Positions 11,420 to 20,426 of a stretch of DNA of 64,000 nucleotides are shown here, in pieces. The translations under genes were made by a program, and so were the position numbers. This DNA is from Arachnopeziza araneosa (lineage: Eukaryota > Ascomycota > Leotiomycetes > Helotiales > Arachnopezizaceae): positions 90,403 through 154,402 of the forward strand of contig QYAI01000122.1 of assembly GCA_003988855.1 (NCBI GenBank). The letters run 5' to 3'. The notes below the pieces were generated by a model. It had not been told where the DNA came from. It was given only the letters and a program-made list of their open reading frames with translations, and did no database searches. The number at the start of each line of letters is the position of its first letter. Position 1 is the first letter of the stretch.

Positions 11420-12934
11420 ATGGCCAACGGGACCGACGTGCTATACTTCCTGGCCGGCCTGGCACGCCTCGCCCAGTACTCGGCCATCTGGATGTTCTGC
11501 TCGACGGCCGTGCAGTACTATCATGCGGTGCACCGCTTCCCGCAACTGGGGCGCGCGCCTTACCACCGCTCCATCGTCTCGAGCACGAACTTTAACTTCT
11601 CGCTGGTACGTGCCGTGTATCTTCTGGTCGAGTTGACATTGCTGATCTGCCCAGGTGCTCTGGAACGCCCTCTACCTGGCGGTAAGTCCCCTCCCCCGGC
11701 GCCGGCACGCATGGGCACCTGACACGGCGTCTAGTACGTCCTCATCGCCTTCCTGATTGCCATGGGAAATGCCAAGGATGGAGACGGCGACTACTCGCTG
11801 TACCTGGCCCTCCCGGCAGCGGCCCTGGACTTGCTGCATGCCCTCTTCATGCTGGTGGGTGCGAGGGCCACGCAGACATATCTCCCCGGCGGCTCGGGCG
11901 ATGGGAATTGTAGCGCGGCGTTGACTTGGGGCGTGCCTCCCAACACGACGAGCTTCTTCGGGCTCGTCTCGATGCCGGCGAACAATGGCCAGGCGACGGA
12001 CAGCGGTGCGCAGAATGCCTGCTTGGATTACCAGTTCATGTGGTTCATCATGCGGCTCATGGGGTATGCTGCTGTGTGAAGAAGCCCTCTGGATCTACTC
12101 ACGCGTTGCAGGTTCTTTGCGATAGGCACCGCCACGCTCCTCCTGATCTTTCCGTTCTGCGGGTTCCTGCAGAACAACATCACGCTGCTCATCCGCTACA
12201 CCAAGGCGAGGAGGCACCTGCGAAGATCGAGACGAGCTCCACGCTCCGATCTCCCTCTGGCTGAGGTCAAGCCAGCGAGAGCTGCCGTGCCCGTGGCGGG
12301 AACGTCGCCCCTGATGCCCGTCTTCGGCGTCCCTCTGATCGTCAACCTCATCGCCAGCCACTCGCACTACGCCGACATGAAGAGCCTCCTCTCGACGTGC
12401 CGAGCCAGCCGCAGCGCGCTGGATCCGGCGTCGCTGCGGGAGATATGCTGCGACCAGCCGCTGAAGGGGCAGTGCTGGGGATGCACGGGGCCGCTGTGCC
12501 AGGTGAGTCCCCTACCTTTTATACTCTAGGTACAATATCACTTCCCTTCTCTCCGCTCACCGCGGCAGGACTGCCGCACCCTGAAGCCCTTCGAGGCCAT
12601 CCGCGCGCACGCCGATCTCTGCCGCCCCTACTGCACACGCTGCTACCTAGCGCGCCAGTACACGTACAACGCCACCAGCCTGCGCGCGCGCTACTGCCGC
12701 TGCCAGGAGCGCCCGCGGAAGGAGACCTGGCTGCTCTGCCGGCCGTGCGCGGCCCGCTCCGACGACGAGTTGCGCTCGCTGGTCGCGCAGCGCGAGCGGG
12801 TCAAGGTGGCCTGGCCGCTGCAGTGTGGCAGGTGCAGTCGGCATCTCGATGGGAGCCGGCTCTGCTGGTGGGGGTGCAAGGACTGCAAGGGGAGCTGCGA
12901 GTGGGAGGGGCATCCGTCGCATCCTAGGGATTGA
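11420..12934 (+). CDS. Four-helix membrane protein with Cys-pair-rich C-terminal domain, unknown function
   Basis: Five exons: 11420-11605, 11655-11681, 11735-12063, 12112-12502 and 12569-12934; the phases join to 432 residues. The N-terminal half has four probable membrane segments (about residues 6-33, 60-85, 90-120 and 160-195). A soluble part follows with an F-box-like helical stretch (LIVNLIASHSHY then LLSTCRASRS). The last about 150 residues hold a run of cysteine pairs: CWGC, CQDC, CTRC, CRPC, CGRC and CKDC, plus further Cys and His, which suggests several bound zinc ions. I do not recognise the family. GC content and G/C-ending codons are high. The start at 11420 (MANGTDV) is the first ATG of the exon. 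The 27-nt second exon is small but in phase. Confidence 0.7.
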
Positions 12935-13419
12935 GTTGGTTGTCTATGGAGTCTGTACTTTGTTTAAGTTTGGTAGGCCATGATTATGAATGAGAGCGGT
13001 TCTGTTCAGTGTGCGTTTTATATAAATCCATGTGAGGCCGGAATCGACCGTGAACGGTGTATAAAAACATGTCAATGTAAATGCAGACTCCCAAGTTTTA
13101 AATTTATACTTACAAGGCACCTGAGAAACCAAATCTACGCCGTCTCGCTCCTCAGAGCATCTCTGTTCTCATCTGGTTGTTGCCACGGGGAAGGGCGCTG
13201 TTGTGGGGATCAGCGGTGGATTGTGAGCGATAGAGAGCATCTGCTTGGGTATCTGGGAGATCCCGTGATGCACTCGGGGATCTGGAGATGGATGTTGGAG
13301 GGAGGAGTTGGAGGGAGGAGTTGATGGGGGGAGTTGGTGGGTGACGAGAGTTTGGTGGAGAGAGAAGAGAGGGGTTGGGGTTAGAGAGGAGTTGGTAGGT
13401 AGAGAGAGAAAGATTAGAG

Positions 13420-13620
13420 AAAGGGTTTGGAGCTTAGCAAGAGGAGTTCGAGTTTCAAAAGAGAATTTGGAGTTTAGAAAGAGGGTTGCAATTTAAAAAA
13501 ACCCCCCAAGAGAAATTGGAGTCTAGAAAGAGGAATTGGACTTTGAAAAGAGAGGTTGGAGTTTAAAAAGAGAGGTTGGAGTTTAAAAAGAGAAGTTAGA
13601 GTTTGAAAAAGAGAATTTTG
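13420..13620 (+). repeat. 20-nt purine-rich minisatellite, about ten units
   Basis: Units close to AGAGGTTGGAGTTTAAAAAG follow each other with an exact 20-nt period from 13511 to 13610 (five units, two of them identical) and with more changes back to about 13420. The purine bias continues on both sides, from about 13290 to 13745, with GGAGGGAGGAGTTG-type units on the left and AGAGAATTT-type units on the right. Confidence 0.85.
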
Positions 13621-13863
13621 GTAGTGAGAAGGAGAGAAAAAATAAGAAAGAGGATTTAGTAGTTTGAGAGGATAGAGAGAATTTAGAGTTTAGAGAGAAT
13701 CTGGTGGGTAGAGAGAATTTCGAGTTAAAAAGAAAAGGTTATAAAGAGAGGTGATCAACAGCTCTGGACTCCATTCGATGCACTTTCGACTTTTTGTATA
13801 TCGAAGATTTGGCATTGTCCATAATACATTGTAAACAAGCGTATCGTTCACGAATACGTCAAC

Positions 13864-13870
13864 TCGTATA
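13864..13870 (+). promoter_or_regulatory. Exact match to sterol response core, downstream of the regulator gene
   Basis: TCGTATA occurs inside ACTCGTATACG, about 107 bp beyond the stop of the Upc2-like regulator. Because this 7-mer appears about as often as chance elsewhere in the window, a single copy at a 3' end carries little weight. Confidence 0.15.
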
Positions 13871-13976
13871 CGTATCAATACGGCGGTTCAAAACAACATT
13901 CAACACACTCTGAAGCAAATTAATCACCATCTGAAAGTCGAATGCATGGAGCGCATTTCAATTACAACGCTAGAAA

Positions 13977-15309
13977 TCAGCCAGGCAGCCATCCGATCTC
14001 CTCCATGGGCCACCGCAGCAATATGCGATGCTCCTCGGCCAGGCACGCATAGATCTCCGCCAGCAGATGCTCCGCCCAGCCCTTCATCCACCAGAACGAG
14101 CTCATGTCGTGCAGCAGCACGCAGAACTGCGCCAATACGACCAAGGCCTGGGGTTTCCTCGCTATCAGGCAGTCGACAAACTCGTCCGAGATCTGGTGCG
14201 CCCACATGAAGGAGACCTGGGGCGAGGGCTGGACCGACCGGATGCCGGCGACGGACCCAGCGGGGAAGCACTTCTCGAGTTCATCAAGGGCGAGCAGGCA
14301 GTACGCGCGGTCCGGATCCGCGACGGGCGTGTTAAAGAGGTAGTCGCGCAGCTCCTGGAGGCGCTCGATCTTGGCGGCGGGTTGGTGGATGAGGCGGATG
14401 GAGATCTGGAACAGGGGCGCGAGGACGCCGTTGCGCAGGAGGTGGAAGTTGGTGCTGAGGATGTTCCGCATGCCGCGGAAGAGGACGAGCCATTCCGAGA
14501 GGCCGTCCTGCCCGAAGAAGAGGAAGTCGCCGGGTTTGGGACCTGTGGCTGCGGAGAAGAAGGTGCAGATCATGGTGAAGATGTAGACAGAGGGGGTATT
14601 CTCGTCGTTCAAGTCTTGGAGCAGAGAGGTTGCTGCCCTCAATCCGGCTTCGTAATGTTGATTTGCTTGCGAGGTGTAGAGGGCTTGGGATTCTCCTTTC
14701 TTGTAGTGAGCAAGGTGGAGTGCCGATATAGCTAGAAGGCCATGCATCAAGAACGGGCTCGTAAAAGCAATCCGTGGAGCGTTCACGCGGAGGAAGTTTT
14801 GCATCTCTGATACGTTGGCGAGCGTATAAGAGGTTGAGGTGTTGTAGTTGTGGAGCAATTCCAGGTCCATAATATTGATGGATTTTGGGGTTGACGAGGC
14901 CTCTGAATATCCAGAATGAGTACTTGGTGTATCTACTGATAGTGATGGACTTGGGACAGGTGGAGTTGCATGAAAAACTTGGTTTGGAGACGTCTCTCTG
15001 TCTCTGTGAGACGTAGAATGTGCTACAAAACTACATGCTACAGAGTGCTTGACGCCTATGGGAGTTAGTGCTGCTAACGTGGAGCACAGAGGGCACTCAC
15101 AATTAGAACATTCAGGCTTCTCCTCTTGACACTTTTCAAATCAGCCAGATTCTTCGACGAACACACGATCGAACCTTGATTCTCCTCTTTTTGCAATTCT
15201 CACACCCATTTCTGGATTTCTTATGCGGTCTCCGCGAGATCCTTCGAGCCAGCAGGGCCGGTGTAGGCGGCGTTTCAGATGGGAATGATTCCGTCATTTC
15301 GCTATCCAT
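13977..15309 (-). CDS. Zn2Cys6 transcription factor, Upc2/sterol-uptake-control-like
   Basis: Three exons on the minus strand: 15309-15175, 15131-15101 (31 nt) and 15055-13977, giving 414 residues. The zinc cluster is spread over all three exons: C36-x2-C39-x6-C46-x6-C53-x2-C56-x7-C64, with the basic lead-in RPHKKSRNGCENCKKRRIKC that is typical of the Upc2 group of fungal regulators. The rest (from about residue 110) is a helical regulatory domain of the fungal transcription factor type, ending in a conserved-looking stretch with SSFWWMKGWAEHLL. It should bind DNA in the nucleus. Upc2 proteins of yeasts control sterol genes, but the group in filamentous fungi is large, so the target is not proven. 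The start is the ATG at 15309-15307 (MDSEMTESF). It faces a sterol-glucosyltransferase-like gene across a 516 bp promoter. Confidence 0.85.
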
Positions 15310-15395
15310 GAAGCGCAAGAATCACGGCGGAGAGAATTCTGGTGGGTATGAAGAACGGCGTATATCGTACTTTGTATGAGCAGGACGGAGAAGGG

Positions 15396-15402
15396 TATAC
15401 GA
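15396..15402 (-). promoter_or_regulatory. Candidate sterol response element (TCGTATA)
   Basis: The minus strand reads TCGTATA, identical to the core bound by yeast Upc2/Ecm22. It lies 87 bp upstream of the start of the Upc2-like regulator and 424 bp upstream of the glucosyltransferase-like start. Confidence 0.4.
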
Positions 15403-15424
15403 AAGATCGTTTCCGGATACGAAT

Positions 15425-15431
15425 TATACGA
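15425..15431 (-). promoter_or_regulatory. Second candidate sterol response element (TCGTATA)
   Basis: A second exact minus-strand copy, 29 bp from the first. The tight pair in a shared promoter next to a Upc2-like gene is what makes the motif worth noting. Confidence 0.4.
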
Positions 15432-15825
15432 ACAGTAAAACACAAAAGGCGGGGCGACATCTCCAAAAATAGAGTGGTGTGCATGAGCTGACTCGTGTAT
15501 AAATGTTACATTCAGCCTCGCAAAATTCAACGATTTTCCAAGAATTTTACGGGACAATAACCTAGAATTCTTTTCAGGTCAAGATTTAATTATTCTCAAC
15601 TGGCCTTTAAGTTTGGTAGGCCGTCGTTGTGGATATGAGTTCTGTGTATTCGCACTGCTGAATCATCATCCGAACCCGAGCTGATTGGCGTACTCGGACA
15701 TGTAACAATGTATTCGCAATCATCAGCCCTCCCGTTTCGAAGTCGTCAGCTCCAGAGGCAGCAATGAGTTTAAGAACGAGTCTCCTTATGACTTTTCCTT
15801 GTCATATTACTAACTATACCACACA

Positions 15826-18719
15826 ATGTCAGCACCAGAACGTTATGAGGATATCTTCCATCCACCGGAAGAAGTCGATCCCCCGCCTTACGAAGCTCAA
15901 TTCGAAACAGCCAATGATGGCGGATCTGCACGGCAGCTTGCAAGTGACGTTGATTCTGTATCAGTTGAATCTCTGTCACAACAGTCACTGAGCAATGTCG
16001 AGATAGATGCTGGTGTGACAGGTATGGAGACCTTGAAGTAAGACTGAATTACTAATAATTTGTCCAGATGAGGGCCGGATTGAAGTCGATCTTGACTCTA
16101 AATTTGTTCGATTTTTGTCCAGATATATTCCGCCTGCTCCACCCTACTCTCCTCCTAGCCAACCCGTGCAGAACATTGCAAGTGGGAATTGGAGGGTCAA
16201 ACTCAACATTGTCATGCAAGTGGTTGGTAGTAGAGGTGATGTACAGCCTTTCATCGCTCTTGGCAATGAGCTCCAAAGATATGGACATAGAGTCCGACTA
16301 GCAACTCATAGTTGCTTTGCCGAGTTTGTTCGAAAACGTGGCTTGGAATTCTACGCCATTGGTGGCGATCCTGAAGAGTTGATGGCTTACATGGTCAAGA
16401 ATCCCGGTTTGATACCGAGCATCAAGACCTTGAGAGGAGGAGAAATTGCAAAGAAACGTGCGATGGTTGCGGAGATGTTGATTGGGTGCTGGAAATCGTG
16501 CATTGAACCAGATGAAGTATCAAATCGCCCGTTTGTTGCTGATGCTATCATCGCCAACCCTCCAAGCTTTGCTCATATTCATTGTGCTCAAGCACTTTCG
16601 ATTCCCGTTCATCTCATGTTCACCATGCCATGGACCAACACGCGCGCATTTCCTCATCCGTTGGCTAATCTAAAGAATGTCAAAACCGATCCGACAATAG
16701 CAAATTATGTTTCGTACACAGTTGTCGAATGGCTGACGTGGCAAGGGTGAGTTTGGAAAGTCTACCTCGAGCCTTGCTTACTTGAACCAGATTGGGAGAT
16801 GTGATAAATGACTGGCGGAAGACATTAGACTTAGATCAGTTGTCAACAATAGATGGACCAAATCTTGTTAGTGCTCTGAAGATTCCATTCACTTACTGCT
16901 GGTCTCCTTCCCTGGTACCGAAACCACAGGATTGGCCTTCCCATGTTGGTAAGTAGCCAAACAATGCTTATACTAGACTAACCCCCGAAAGACATCTGCG
17001 GTTTCTTCTTTCGCGATGCGCCAAAATACACCCCACCAAAAGATTTGGAGTACTTCTTACATGCTGGCCCACCACCGGTTTATATTGGATTCGGAAGCAT
17101 TGTGATTGAAGATCCGCAAGAGATGACAGCGTTATTAGTTGAAGCTGTAATTAAATGTGGTGCGAGAGCAATCATCTCGCGTGGATGGAGTCAACTCGGC
17201 GGTCCTGAGGTCGAAGGTATATTCTATCTCGGAGATTGTCCACATGAATGGCTCTTTCAGCATGTTGCGGCTGTTGTTCATCATGGTGGAGCAGGAACAA
17301 CTGCATGTGGACTATCGAATGGCCGGCCGACCACAATTGTGCCATTTTTTGGAGAGTAAGAATTGTATCGACTTTGAGATCTGGTGCTAACTGAAGTAGT
17401 CAACAGTTTTGGGGAAAGACGGTGGCAGCAGTCGGTGCAGGCCCCCTCCCAATCCATCACAAATCACTCACCGCGAACAATCTTGCTGAAGCAATTTCAT
17501 TTTGTCTCACTCCAGAGGCTGCAATGGCAGCTGGCAAACTGTCTGACCAGATGAGAACCGAATCAGGTGTTCGTGCTGCTGTGAACTCTTTCCATGCCAA
17601 TCTTCCTCTGGAAACTCTGTCCTGCGACTTAATCCCGAGTGAGCCTGCGACTTGGTCATACAGACACAAAAAGAAAACTCTCAGGCTCTCAAAGAAAGCC
17701 GCAGAAGTTCTTAGCAGTCACTCGAAGATTGACAAAAAGAATCTTGAAATGTAAGATTTATGTTCGTAGTGAGTAACCGCTGACATTTACAAGCTTTGAA
17801 ACTAAACCAGTAATAATCGAAACTCGCTATTATGATCCAGTATCAAGTATGACGATTGCCACAACTGGAACCAGCAAAGACATAATCACAGCGGGAGCAG
17901 GTATATTTACCAACCCGGTCAAGGAATATAAACTTGGTCGTGCCAGAACGCAGAGTTCAAATGGAGAATCGAGTACGAGCTCGGATGCACAGTCAATTAC
18001 CTCTATGAATAAAATAGACGGTCCAAAGGAACACTGGGAGAAATATATTAAACCGGGTGCAAAAATTGGTGGCGCAATGACTGCAGCTTCAAGTAGAAGT
18101 CTCGGAGAGCTGACTTTGAAGAGTGTCAAGGGCTTGGCTGTTGATATACCTCTTGCCACTGCTGAAGGATTCCACAATATTCCAAAGCTCTATGGAGATC
18201 AGGTGCGGGATAACGGAACCGTGACGGATTGGAAGAGCGGAATGATCAAAGGAGGAAAGGTGAGTAAAGATCACAGACTGTAGTTTCCACTAAACATTCA
18301 TAGTCATTCATGTACGGCATGGGGGAAGGTGTAACAGATATTGTTGTGCAGCCTTACCTGGGAGCCAAAGAAGATGGTGCTCTTGGAGCTTTGAAAGGAT
18401 TTGGAAAAGGGACAGTGGCAATGGCGACCAAGACAGTATCCGGTAAGTAATAAACGAGATAAGTATTGAAGGTACTAACTATTCCCTAGGAGCTCTTGGG
18501 TTGGTTGCATACCCTGGCCAAGGTATCTCAAAATCGATACAATCGGCTCTTCTTCGGAAAACACGGAATAGTATCAAGACAGCAAAAATGAATGAAGGGA
18601 AGTATATGGTAGAGAATAGTGATCAAATTGATCATGTTGCTATTTTGACAGCGTTTGATGAAATGACAGCAAAAAGGACTTCAAAGGATCAGGATTTAGG
18701 CGGGGCGATGATTGACTGA
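15826..18719 (+). CDS. UDP-glucose:sterol glucosyltransferase-like protein (GT1/GT28 fold) with C-terminal extension
   Basis: Eight exons: 15826-16021, 16068-16746, 16791-16948, 16992-17355, 17400-17750, 17794-18259, 18304-18442 and 18490-18719, in phase, giving 860 residues. A PPPY-containing, acidic N-terminus leads to the glycosyltransferase N-domain, beginning at MQVVGSRGDVQPFIALG. The nucleotide-sugar C-domain has FLHAGPPPVYIGFGSI and the signature VVHHGGAGTTACGLSNGRPT followed by PFFGDQQFWG (about residues 435-465), as in sterol 3-beta-glucosyltransferases. It lacks the PH and GRAM domains of Atg26. After about residue 560 comes a 300-residue extension with repeated GAGIFTNPVKEY- and YGMGEGVTDIVVQPYLGAKE-like stretches, resembling the Vps13/Atg2-type C-terminal tails found on fungal relatives. 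It should glucosylate sterols or a similar lipid at membranes. Confidence 0.88.
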
Positions 18720-19090
18720 ATTGATATGATGGGTTGATCAGAGCAATAGAATGAAGAGCATTGATTGACGTGGCGTTGGCCATAACGTATAGACTTGTAA
18801 ACCTCATTGACATCAAAATATAGCGAAATGTTGTACAGAAATGCGTAGTTGTGATACATATCTGTCCTCCGCACAGGCACCCACCCTGATTCGTGATAAA
18901 GCCTAAAATAGTTAGCGTGCCACCAAGACTCGGCTGGAAATTCCAACGATTGCGACCATCTTCTTCGACGCAAATTTTAGAATAAAACACCACGCCCATC
19001 TTCCTGCGGCCTCGCCCTTAATTTTGTGTTCTTCCACCAGCTTCAGAACGATCGCCTTCATCGCAGCTTCAAACCTCATCACTCTTCACA
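18720..19090. other. Intergenic, promoter of the PHO88/SND3 gene
   Basis: No gene, repeat or clear motif recognised; it must hold the 3' end signals of the glucosyltransferase and the promoter of the next gene. Confidence 0.5.
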
Positions 19091-19775
19091 ATGGCCGGAA
19101 TTAGTCCTCAAATGTATGAACACGCGCGCTGGAAGCCATCTAATCCAAAATACTGATCCGCGCATAGTACCAACTTGGTAATCATCCTCGTGATGATGCA
19201 AGTCTCCAAGAAGATTCCAATGGAAGACCCGAATGTCCTCAACCTCATTCGCGCCGGTTACGTTTTGTCGAATGCCATCATCATCGCGATTTATGGCTAC
19301 GTACACTTCACGATCAATAAGAAGAAGGGTATTTGCGCCAGTTCTAGCATGCATACACAATTCTAATTTTATTGCAGATATGACCACCCTAAAATACGTT
19401 GAGCAACCTCCGATGGGATCCGCCGAAGAACCCAAGCTTGTCACAACCACCAACCACGCCTACGATGTTGGACAAATGAAGGCTCTCTACAAGGCCCAGC
19501 TTATGGGAGTTGGAATGATGGGTGTTATGCATCTGTACTTCAAGTACACAAATCCGTTGATCATCCAATCCATCATTCCTCTGAAGGGTGCTTTGGAGGG
19601 AAATGAGGTCAAGATCCACTTGTTCGGCCAAGCTGCAATTGCGGAATTGAAGCGACCTTTCAAGGCCGCTCCTGGCTTGATGAGCGGTTTCTCAGGCGGT
19701 GCTGCTCCAACACAAGACAAGAAGACTATTGCTGCGGCTGAGAAGGCTGGTCGTGGAGGTGCCAAGGAGGAATAG
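19091..19775 (+). CDS. PHO88: SRP-independent targeting protein 3 / Pho88
   Basis: Three exons: 19091-19113 (23 nt), 19168-19328 and 19378-19775, giving 193 residues, the usual length. The start is MAGISPQ. A first membrane segment (TNLVIILVMMQVSKKI), NLIRAGYVLSNAIIIAIYGYV and a third hydrophobic region with MGVGMMGVMHLYFKY match Pho88/Snd3, an ER membrane protein of the SND pathway that inserts proteins with internal or C-terminal signals. The polar C-terminus with a basic-acidic tail (KAGRGGAKEE) is also typical. It is intact. Confidence 0.93.
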
Positions 19776-20426
19776 ATGAATAATCTATACCGTAGAAGGT
19801 TTTAGGCGAATTCTGCGCTTAGCATAGCAGAGAGCTGGTCGAAAACTCCCAGTTGTATTTGTAGACGGTGGTGTGCGCATAAGCGGAATTCCAGGTTTGT
19901 CACCTCTGCTATAAGTGATATATAGTGATTATACCTATGGCATGAATACGTGATTAGTTACGGACACTTAATATAGTACCTAGGTAGTAGAATTGGTTGT
20001 TTGGTCATTGATGAAATTACGAAGGCTAGATAATGTAGCCTCAGGCTATAAGGCACAAATAAATTAGTGCCTTGTGGCCTCGTGAACTCCTGTCGCGTAC
20101 AGATCTCGGTTCAGGGTAGAGCTTGAAAGTACAGCACCTCACATCATCAAACAAATTTCTCCCTAGTCTACGCGATAATCCTGCAAAACGTTTACCACGA
20201 AGCTTGTTGGGGGTTTTGGAAGCTTCTGTACAAGTTACAACATCCCAGCCTTGCTTGGTCGAACCAACAGCATGAGCAATTGAGCGCGCGCCTACGAACA
20301 GCTTACCACTGCGCATACGGAGTAGATGAGCACGACGAAGCAACATAAGGTGCCGAAAGCGTGCGCACAGCGGAGGTAGTGGGATAGGTGTCTCTCTTTC
20401 TTCTACCGGCTGCGAGGAACGAAGAG
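19776..20426. other. Intergenic, nothing recognised
   Basis: About 650 bp before the striatin gene; no RNA gene, repeat or conserved frame seen on either strand. Confidence 0.5.

Larger units (their letters stand above)
12935..13976. other. Intergenic between convergent genes, holds a purine-rich minisatellite
   Basis: No gene seen. Bases 13290-13745 are strongly purine-biased on the plus strand and contain a 20-nt repeat (listed separately). Confidence 0.6.
15310..15825. promoter_or_regulatory. Bidirectional promoter, Upc2-like regulator / sterol glucosyltransferase-like
   Basis: The 516 bp lie between the start codons of two divergent genes. It contains two exact TCGTATA sterol response cores, both on the minus strand and 29 bp apart, close to the regulator gene. 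No other gene is visible in it. Confidence 0.55.

Noticed and set aside
12397..12927. Open frame of 176 codons overlapping the Cys-rich gene
   Set aside because: Same strand, wrong frame; the Ala/Pro/Leu-rich product results from high GC, and the spliced gene in the other frame has ordered CxxC pairs.
14028..14735. Open frame of 235 codons on the plus strand
   Set aside because: Antisense to the last exon of the Upc2-like regulator, which has clear family features.
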